In this document: positions 15,696-21,660 of the stretch, piece after piece | Layout: every line of letters begins with the position of its first letter | Numbering within the stretch: the stretch's first letter is position 1 | Source: an uncultured Collinsella sp. | GTDB lineage: Bacteria > Actinomycetota > Coriobacteriia > Coriobacteriales > Coriobacteriaceae | Assembly (NCBI GenBank): GCA_900551665.1 | Contig: URWW01000031.1 | Location: 1 to 21,660, forward strand | Length of the DNA stretch: 21,660 nt | Reading direction: 5' to 3' | The notes under the pieces: model-generated | Seen by the model: only the letters and a program-made list of their open reading frames with translations | Databases searched by the model: none | What the model was told of the DNA's origin: nothing | Translations under genes and position numbers: made by a program

Positions 15696-15840
15696 AGCGG
15701 TCCTCTCCCCTCATGTCCTTGCGCAGTGTCCGACCGCTCTTGGCGGCGAGGAGCTCGCGACCGCAAAGCAATACAGCGGCCGTCTTACCCTCGAAGCGTT
15801 CGGGTGCGTTTGCGGCATTTCGATCGGCAAGCCCGCTCAA
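15685..15840 (-). CDS. Possible small protein overlapping the hydrolase start (uncertain)
   Basis: An open frame of 51 codons runs from a TTG at 15840 to a TGA at 15685-15687, overlapping the first codons of the hydrolase by 11 nt. The predicted product contains ERFEGKTAAVLLCGRELLAA and then KSGRTLRKDMRGEDRYEP. Codon use (AAG, GAG, CTC, CGC) resembles the neighbours, and the stop-over-start overlap is the kind seen between coupled genes in this window. Against it: no ribosome-binding site before the TTG, no other good start (a later TTG lies at codon 24), and I recognise no family. It could be the remnant of a longer gene. Confidence 0.3.
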   Translation of the reverse strand: MSGLADRNAANAPERFEGKTAAVLLCGRELLAAKSGRTLRKDMRGEDRYEP

Positions 15841-15929
15841 TGATAGTCGTCTGAGGTCTCTTGACCCGACTTATTCGGGCAACGGTACATCTGACCTGCA
15901 GGTTTGCTCACTCTGAAACCGACAGCGGC
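15841..15929. other. Gap between the hydrolase side and the tRNA promoter
   Basis: No supported gene. It contains a small inverted repeat CCCGA-cttat-TCGGG (about 15867-15881). A minus-strand TATCAT at 15841-15846 could be a -10 for the hydrolase, but no -35 is clear. Confidence 0.5.
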
Positions 15930-15985
15930 AAAATCTAAAAAAATTTGAAATTGGGGCTTGCAACGCTTCCCTCCATCCGTATAAT
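15930..15985 (+). promoter_or_regulatory. tRNA-Asn promoter with AT-rich upstream element
   Basis: TTGCAA (15958-15963) and a consensus TATAAT (15980-15985) are separated by 16 bp. An A/T-rich stretch at 15930-15952 lies directly upstream and resembles an UP element, as on strong stable-RNA promoters. The predicted start near 15992 leaves a 5' leader of about 39 nt before the tRNA. Confidence 0.85.
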
Positions 15986-16030
15986 AAATTTCGTTGCTTG
16001 CGAGCAGACAGCCAAAAGCAATTTGACAAT

Positions 16031-16105
16031 TCCTCGATAGCTCAATGGTAGAGCCCGCGGCTGTTAACCGCGTTGTTGTAGGTTCGAGTCCTACTCGAGG
16101 AGCCA
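16031..16105 (+). tRNA. tRNA-Asn (anticodon GTT)
   Basis: A complete cloverleaf: acceptor TCCTCGA / TCGAGGA, D-arm GCTC-aatggta-GAGC, anticodon stem CGCGG / CCGCG with loop CTGTTAA giving anticodon GTT, and T-arm GTAGG-TTCGAGT-CCTAC. Discriminator G at 16102, as expected for Asn. The CCA end is encoded (16103-16105). It is the only plus-strand gene in the window, with its own promoter and terminator, and converges on rpoD. Confidence 0.99.
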
Positions 16106-16113
16106 GAACTTCC

Positions 16114-16137
16114 AGACCCGCTTCGGCGGGTCTTTTT
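16114..16137 (+). terminator. Terminator of the tRNA-Asn unit
   Basis: Perfect 8-bp stem AGACCCGC / GCGGGTCT with a UUCG-type tetraloop, running into TTTTT. It starts 9 nt after the tRNA CCA end. Confidence 0.97.
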
Positions 16138-16326
16138 GTTATGCATGAAATGAACCCCACTCCCTCTCTCTTTTGCTATGCAGGGGTTGAGCCTCTCCTC
16201 GATTGATCAGCGCTGCGGCAATACATGAACATGGTCATCGCTCGCATCGAGTGGCCAACAGCACTGAGCGACCGCCCGCTCCGAGCCGCCATCTGCGCCG
16301 CACTAAGGGCCCGTCGATTGCGAGAC

Positions 16327-16483
16327 ATGAACTTATGCACGATTTGGGTGTACACAAATGGAGGATATGAACGATTCGTGCATAACCTCCATTTCATCGA
16401 CGCATCTACCTGCGGGTTTGTTAAGCTCAGAAATGTAAGCTCTAGCTAACCGTTCACAAGCTCCAATCGTTCATAACCTCCAA
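16327..16483. repeat. Cluster of CGTTCATAACCTCCA-like repeats in both orientations
   Basis: Five related copies: minus 16327-16345 (degenerate), minus 16356-16376, plus 16374-16394, plus 16451-16466 and plus 16468-16483. The last two are tandem with a 17-bp period and differ at only two of 16 positions (CGTTCACAAGCTCCAA and CGTTCATAACCTCCAA). The shared core is CGTkCAtAAccTCCA. Function unknown; operator sites, iteron-like elements or the remains of a mobile element are possible. Confidence 0.75.
16356..16394. repeat. 39-nt near-perfect palindrome within the repeat cluster
   Basis: AAATGGAGG-a-TATG-a-ACGA around a central T pairs with TCGT-g-CATA-a-CCTCCATTT: 17 of 19 positions match. It is formed by two head-to-head copies of the repeat core. 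It has no U-tract, so it is not an ordinary terminator. Confidence 0.85.
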
Positions 16484-16603
16484 GCCTACGCGGTCCCGCA
16501 AGGGCACTCGCGTCATCGCTTGCGTGCCTGGCCACACGTCCCGACGGGCCGGACGGCCCGAGGAGCCGCACGTCCCGGCAATCCGCATGTCCCAACCAGC
16601 CAC

Positions 16604-16634
16604 AAAAAATGGCCGCCGACACAAGCCGGCGACC
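16604..16634 (-). terminator. Terminator of rpoD
   Basis: On the minus strand GGTCGCCG pairs with CGGCGGCC (one U-G pair) around an eight-base loop and is followed by A-TTTTTT. It lies about 83 nt beyond the rpoD stop. Confidence 0.88.
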
Positions 16635-16716
16635 AAAATGGCTCGCTATATAAACTGGCACTCGCGGACCCCGAACGCTCGCAAACCCGAGCGCCCACGC
16701 GACCCGTGTGCAACGT

Positions 16717-18063
<1,347 letters not shown>

Positions 18064-18095
18064 AGATGCTCCCTTCTTAGCACATAGGATTCATT

Positions 18096-18114
18096 ACTTT
18101 ACCACGCTTCTATA
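18096..18114 (-). promoter_or_regulatory. Weak candidate -10 boxes upstream of rpoD
   Basis: The minus strand offers TAAAGT (18096-18101) and TATAGA (18109-18114), neither with a clear -35. Either could give rpoD its own transcript in addition to read-through from dnaG. Confidence 0.3.
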
Positions 18115-18170
18115 CCCGTTTGCCAGAAGAAATTGCAGCATCCGAGCAGATTTTATGCATGAACGTGGTT

Positions 18171-18202
18171 TTGGGACGCCACCGTCGGACGTGACGCCCC
18201 AA
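18171..18202 (-). repeat. Hairpin in the dnaG-rpoD gap, no U-tract
   Basis: TTGGGGCGTCAC pairs with GTGGCGTCCCAA over 12 positions (two G-U pairs) around an eight-base loop. It starts 6 nt beyond the dnaG stop and is followed by AAACC rather than Ts. By position it resembles the processing site known between dnaG and rpoD in E. coli, but equivalence is only inferred. Confidence 0.75.
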
Positions 18203-18207
18203 GTACC

Positions 18208-20199
18208 CTACTCCCTAAACGGGTCGGCGATGCCCTCGACGGCCTGTTCGAGCTCACGGATGCGCGCGGCGTCTCGCGTCGCCTGGATCGCGAGCTCCCT
18301 GCGCTCATCGGACGACATGGACCGGTTCGAACGCAGACGCGCCTGGGCCGTCTTCATGCGGCGGCGCGTCGTGTACAGCTCGAGCGTATCGAGGAGGAAC
18401 TCGATGTTGGTCTCCGTTGGGTGCTTGCTCGTAGCGGAGAGCAGGCCCGAACCGACCAGCTGAGCGGCCTCGGGACAGACGGCGCGTGCGGCGGCCATCG
18501 CGTCGGCGGGCGCGGTTCCCTCGGGCGTGGCCAGGATCGACCAGGCGATGGTCTCGCTGCGGGCGTCGACCCATTCGACCTCGGTGATGCGCTCCGCGTA
18601 AGCGCGGAAGCTGTCGGGATACGTGGTCAGCAACGTGAGCAGCTCGTGTTCGCAGGCGAGCTGCCGACGTTCGAGATCGGTGAGCAGCCCGTTACCGGCA
18701 TCGGGACCGGCATCGGCCGCCGTGGGGACCGGCGCCCCCTGAGCCGGGTCCTCCACAGGCTCGTAGTCGTAAGGGACCTCCTCGTAGGGAACCTCGTCAA
18801 AGCCGGACGGGGCAGGCGCGGGAGCACCTGCGGCCTGCTGGGTATCGGGGGACGACTGAGCGCGCTCGCGCTGCTTCTCGCGACGACGCGCGGTCTCCTC
18901 GCGCTGCTGCACCTCTCGGAACACCTTGCCGGCGCTCGCGCGGATCGTGTCGACGTCCAAGCCGAGACGGTCGGCGATCTGCATGTAATAACTGTCGATC
19001 ATGTAACTCGCGCGCAACGGATAGATGAGCTCGAGCGCCGAGCGCATCGCCTTGGCGCGGCCGCCCGGGGTGGAGATATCGCTTTCCTCCTCGAGCTTGC
19101 CGAAGACGAAATCCATGAGCGGAATGGAATTGTCGAGCAGCTCGCGCAGGGCCTCTCCCCCATTGGCGCGGACGAAGTCATCGGGGTCCTGGCCATCGGG
19201 CAAGATCACGCAACGCAGGTCGAGGTCGTCCTTCTCGATGAACTGGACCGCGCGTCGCGCCGCCTTCTGCCCGGCGGCGTCACCGTCGAACATGTAGACG
19301 ATCTTCTTCGTGAAACGCATGAGCGTCTTCACGTGATTCTCGGTCAGCGCGGTGCCAAGGACCGCCACGATGTTCTCGATACCGGCCTTCCAGCAGCTCA
19401 TGGCGCTGATATAACCCTCGACGACGATTGCCTCGTTGTTGTTGACGATATGGTCCTTGGCCCAGTTGAAGCCATAGAGGTTCTTGCCCTTATGGAAAAT
19501 CGGCGTCTCGGAGGAGTTGAGGTACTTGGCGTTGGTCTTTTCCTTGTCGAGCGCGCGCCCACCGAACGCGATGCAACGCCCCTGCTCGTCGAAGATCGGG
19601 AACATCACGCGGTCGAAGAAGCGGTCGACCAGACCGCCGCCGCGGCTCCTGAAGGCGACGTTGGCGTCGATCATTTCCTGAGGCGTGAACCCCTTGGATC
19701 CAAGATGGCGGACGAGCATGCCGTGGCCCGGAGCGAAACCGAGGCGGTACTTGCGACAGGTCTCAGCATCGAGCTCGCGCTCCTTGCAATAGTCGCGGCC
19801 GCGCGCGTCCTTACCGCGCATCAGCAGCGTGTGGTAGAAGGAACAGGTCTCCTCGCACACCTCGACCAGGCGGTTCCGTTTGGTGCCGGAGCGTTTGAAG
19901 GAATGATCCTCCTCAAGTTCGATGCCGGCGCGGTCGGCGAGGTAGCGGATGGACTCGGGAAAGCTCAGGCCCTCGCGCTTCATCACATAGGTGAAGGCGT
20001 CGCCGCCCTCGCCGCAGCCGAAGCAGTGCCACACCTGGGTGGCGGGTATCACGTGGAAGGACGGGGTTTTCTCCCCGTGAAACGGGCAGCATCCCCACAG
20101 GTCGGTGTTGCCGCGGGGCCTGAGCTCCACGGTCTCCGACACCAGGGCCACGAGATCCGTGGCGTCCCGCACCTTGTTCTTATCATCCTCAGAAATCAC
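18208..20199 (-). CDS. dnaG: DNA primase
   Basis: Makes RNA primers at the replication fork, working with the replicative helicase. The 663-residue protein has the N-terminal CHC2 zinc motif (C38, H41, C59, C62). The RNA polymerase core includes DRVMFPIFDEQGRCIAFGGR (about 196-215) and NSSETPIFHKGKNLYG. The TOPRIM acidic motifs are VVEGYISA (259-266) and YMFDGDAAGQKAA (302-314). A Pro/Ala/Glu-rich linker (about 440-510) with the near-repeat DEVPYEEVPYDYEP leads to a helical C-terminal domain that in the family contacts the helicase. Start is GTG 20199, overlapping the ribF stop by 11 nt, with AAGGAT upstream. It leads into rpoD after a hairpin-containing gap. Confidence 0.99.
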   Translation of the reverse strand: MISEDDKNKVRDATDLVALVSETVELRPRGNTDLWGCCPFHGEKTPSFHVIPATQVWHCFGCGEGGDAFTYVMKREGLSFPESIRYLADRAGIELEEDHSFKRSGTKRNRLVEVCEETCSFYHTLLMRGKDARGRDYCKERELDAETCRKYRLGFAPGHGMLVRHLGSKGFTPQEMIDANVAFRSRGGGLVDRFFDRVMFPIFDEQGRCIAFGGRALDKEKTNAKYLNSSETPIFHKGKNLYGFNWAKDHIVNNNEAIVVEGYISAMSCWKAGIENIVAVLGTALTENHVKTLMRFTKKIVYMFDGDAAGQKAARRAVQFIEKDDLDLRCVILPDGQDPDDFVRANGGEALRELLDNSIPLMDFVFGKLEEESDISTPGGRAKAMRSALELIYPLRASYMIDSYYMQIADRLGLDVDTIRASAGKVFREVQQREETARRREKQRERAQSSPDTQQAAGAPAPAPSGFDEVPYEEVPYDYEPVEDPAQGAPVPTAADAGPDAGNGLLTDLERRQLACEHELLTLLTTYPDSFRAYAERITEVEWVDARSETIAWSILATPEGTAPADAMAAARAVCPEAAQLVGSGLLSATSKHPTETNIEFLLDTLELYTTRRRMKTAQARLRSNRSMSSDERRELAIQATRDAARIRELEQAVEGIADPFRE

Positions 20200-21247
20200 G
20201 CGCGATCCTTACCGGCGATGTGCCGAACTGTTCACGTACCGTTTCAATGTCGCGGTTGACGGCCTCGATGAGCGCGTCGACCGATTCGAAAGAATGAGAG
20301 GGCCGAAGGAGACGATCGAAGGCGATGGCGACCTTCTTGCCATACAGATCGCCCGAGAACCCGATGAGGTTCGCCTCCAAACGGGCCGACTTGACCGAGT
20401 CGGCGAACATCGGGGGCACGCCGGCGTTGATCGCAGCGGGCCATACCGCACCGTCGACCTCGGCAAAACCGGCATACACACCGTCGGCGGGCATCTGCGC
20501 ATATCCGGGAACCTCGACATTTGCGGTGGGGAACCCCATGCCCGTCCCCTGTCCCCTACCGGGACCGACCTGGCCCCGCAGCATGGGGCGACGGCCGAGC
20601 AGGCGGCGTGCGGAGTCGACGTCGCCGTGAGCGATGAGCGAGCGGATGCGGGTCGCCGTGATGGGTGCGTCGCCGTCCAAGATCAGGTCGTGCCCCGTCA
20701 CCGCGATGCCCCTCTGCACACCCCAATCCGCGATGATGGGGACGGTCGAGGCCCCGCGGGCACCGAGCCTGAAGTCGCTCCCCACGTGAATGGCGCGAAT
20801 GTCGAGATACGGGGCGAGCACGCCCTCGAAGAAGGCCACGTGATCGAGGGCGGCGAGCTGACGGGTGAACGGGACCACGGCCACGCGCACGCCGATCGAG
20901 ACCAATGCGCGCAGTCTCCCATCCATCGAGGTCAGCTTGGGGGCGGGATGCGCGCTCACCACCTCATCGGGATCCGGGTCGAACGTGACGGCGACGGCCG
21001 CCACGCCGCGCTCCCGCGCGTCGTCGATGGCATGACGGAGCAGATCGGCATGGCCGCGATGCACGCCGTCGAACGCGCCTACGGCGATGACGCACGGCAA
21101 TGGTCCGTCGGCGGGGGCATCGGCCGCTCCGCCGATGCTCAGCACCGAAGCGTCGTCCCCCATCCCGGCGCACAGAAAATCGGCTGCGAGCTCTTCCGCG
21201 GCGGGCATGACGCCCCTGCGGCGGGCATGACCGTCAGACGGCGTCAT
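20189..21247 (-). CDS. ribF: Bifunctional riboflavin kinase / FAD synthetase
   Basis: Phosphorylates riboflavin to FMN and adenylates FMN to FAD. The 352-residue protein has the nucleotidyltransferase motif GAFDGVHRGH (57-66) and ITATRIRSL (196-204), where most relatives have an SST-x-IR form. The riboflavin kinase motif is GMGFPTANVE (236-245). About 50 residues precede the first motif, longer than the usual 15-20, and they look unstructured. Start ATG 21247 overlaps the truB stop as ATGA, favouring it; ATG 21208 (codon 14) is an alternative, and the short protein it gives would be nearer family length. A 14-bp direct repeat spans this choice. The 3' end overlaps dnaG. truB-ribF is a common pair; running on into dnaG is less usual. 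Confidence 0.95.
   Translation of the reverse strand: MTPSDGHARRRGVMPAAEELAADFLCAGMGDDASVLSIGGAADAPADGPLPCVIAVGAFDGVHRGHADLLRHAIDDARERGVAAVAVTFDPDPDEVVSAHPAPKLTSMDGRLRALVSIGVRVAVVPFTRQLAALDHVAFFEGVLAPYLDIRAIHVGSDFRLGARGASTVPIIADWGVQRGIAVTGHDLILDGDAPITATRIRSLIAHGDVDSARRLLGRRPMLRGQVGPGRGQGTGMGFPTANVEVPGYAQMPADGVYAGFAEVDGAVWPAAINAGVPPMFADSVKSARLEANLIGFSGDLYGKKVAIAFDRLLRPSHSFESVDALIEAVNRDIETVREQFGTSPVRIARDF
21198..21231. repeat. 14-bp direct repeat near the ribF start
   Basis: GCGGCGGGCATGAC occurs at 21198-21211 and again at 21218-21231, a 20-bp period. Each copy holds a CAT (ATG on the minus strand), but only the one at 21206-21208 is in the ribF frame. Confidence 0.7.
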
Positions 21248-21660
21248 ATCCGCGCCCCCTCGACACCCTGGGGAAAGACCGTCTCCATGCGGACACGGCC
21301 GCCTTCTACAAGGCCGATGGCGCGCAGCTGGCCGCCATGAACGAGCGCGACGCCGCCAGCCGCGTCGCGTGCGGAGCAGGCGATGGCCTTGCCGTTGAGC
21401 ACGTCGGCGAGCTCTGCATCGGACAGCTCGCGCGCGGGATACCCCAAAACGCTCGCGGGGTCCAAGGCGGATGCACGAGCGAGCTCTTTGTCAAGATCCT
21501 CGACATGGAGGCACGACCCGATACCCACCGGACCGGAGGCGGTCCTTCGCAGGTCGACGATATGCGCCGCGTTGCCGGCGGCGCGCCCGATATCGCGCGC
21601 CAATGCCCGAATGTAGGTGCCCTTGCTCACATCGAAGGACGCGGTCCACACGGCGTGGCC
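21244..21660 (-). CDS. truB: tRNA pseudouridine-55 synthase, C-terminal part (enters from the window edge)
   Basis: Converts U55 of the tRNA T-loop to pseudouridine. The last 138 codons plus stop are present. FDVSKGTYIRALARDIGRAAG near the visible N-terminus is the TruB signature VxxSxGTYIRxLAxDIG. It is followed by HIVDLRRTASGPVGIGSC, also conserved in the family. The C-terminal portion (about the last 70 residues) has a PUA-like composition with LNGKAIACSARDA and GGQLRAIGLVEGGRVRMETVFPQG. The catalytic Asp motif lies beyond the window. The stop overlaps the ribF start codon by 4 nt (ATGA), so the genes are coupled. Confidence 0.96.
   Translation of the reverse strand, partial: GHAVWTASFDVSKGTYIRALARDIGRAAGNAAHIVDLRRTASGPVGIGSCLHVEDLDKELARASALDPASVLGYPARELSDAELADVLNGKAIACSARDAAGGVALVHGGQLRAIGLVEGGRVRMETVFPQGVEGARI

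Larger units (their letters stand above)
16138..16716. other. Gene-free stretch between tRNA-Asn and rpoD
   Basis: About 580 nt without a convincing gene. Short overlapping frames exist on both strands (for example 16225-16449 plus and 16176-16397 minus), but neither has a good ribosome-binding site and both are partly built from the repeats at 16327-16483. The rpoD terminator lies at 16604-16634. The stretch 16500-16600 is GC-rich with three loose copies of a CACGTCCC-like word. Confidence 0.6.

Noticed and set aside
14436..15854. 472-residue plus-strand frame opposite the SGNH hydrolase and pyr leader
   Set aside because: It crosses two terminators and the pyr attenuator; the opposite strand has the catalytic motifs.
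16023..16028. Perfect TTGACA just before tRNA-Asn
   Set aside because: A promoter there would start inside the tRNA; the TTGCAA/TATAAT pair upstream explains transcription.
15837..16160. 107-residue minus-strand frame containing RVGLEPTTTRL
   Set aside because: This is the familiar false protein read from the antisense strand of a tRNA gene; it covers tRNA-Asn.
16190..16200. Possible duplicated end of tRNA-Asn (TCCTCGAT) as an attachment site
   Set aside because: Only 8 bases match, too short to distinguish from chance, and no integrase gene is present in the window.
16176..16449. Two short opposing frames (73 and 74 residues) downstream of tRNA-Asn
   Set aside because: Neither has a convincing ribosome-binding site, and both are partly made of the repeat words. 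A real small gene is not excluded, but I cannot support one.
16533..16600. Three loose CACGTCCC-like words
   Set aside because: Too short and irregular in a GC-rich region to call a repeat family.
18421..20259. 612-residue plus-strand frame opposite dnaG
   Set aside because: Antisense to a primase with all motifs intact; composition is that of a mirror frame.

Overview
The window is a GC-rich bacterial chromosome segment made of core genes. Every protein gene lies on the minus strand; the only plus-strand gene is a tRNA-Asn. An actinobacterial integration host factor (mihF-gmk-rpoZ order) occurs together with a terminator-type T-box on ileS and a Bacillus-style attenuator on the pyr operon. 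This mix suggests an actinomycete of the class Coriobacteriia, perhaps Collinsella. That placement is inferred from gene content and order; no search was run.

Layout, read in the direction of transcription (high to low coordinates): (1) 21660-16717: truB (cut by the window edge), ribF, dnaG and rpoD, with overlapping junctions from truB to dnaG and an rpoD terminator near 16604-16634. (2) 16717-16106: a gene-free stretch with a cluster of related 16-17 bp repeats, two of which form a 39-nt near-perfect palindrome. (3) 16105-15930: a plus-strand tRNA-Asn(GTT) with its own strong promoter, AT-rich upstream element and terminator. (4) 15840-14613: an SGNH/GDSL-type hydrolase with a Cys-rich tail, possibly preceded by a tiny overlapping ORF. 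(5) 14585-9057: the complete operon pyrR-pyrB-pyrC-pyrK-pyrD-pyrF, starting with an attenuator leader and ending in a strong terminator. It supplies all of de novo UMP synthesis after carbamoyl phosphate except pyrE. (6) 9005-2178: mihF-gmk-rpoZ-thiI, a long hairpin, then comEA-comEC-holA. (7) 2099-1678: rpsT with promoter and terminator. (8) 1660-1223: a DUF523 protein starting just past the rpsT terminator. (9) 1010-1: an Ile-specific T-box riboswitch and the 5' part of ileS.

The genes are housekeeping: tRNA charging and modification, ribosome, nucleotide synthesis, replication (holA, dnaG), transcription (rpoD, rpoZ), nucleoid architecture (mihF) and DNA uptake (comEA/comEC). I found no clear novel multi-gene system, CRISPR array, transposon or prophage. 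The most interesting non-genic features are the two complete attenuators (T-box/ileS and pyr leader), the palindromic repeat cluster between the tRNA and rpoD, and three long intergenic hairpins without a U-tract.
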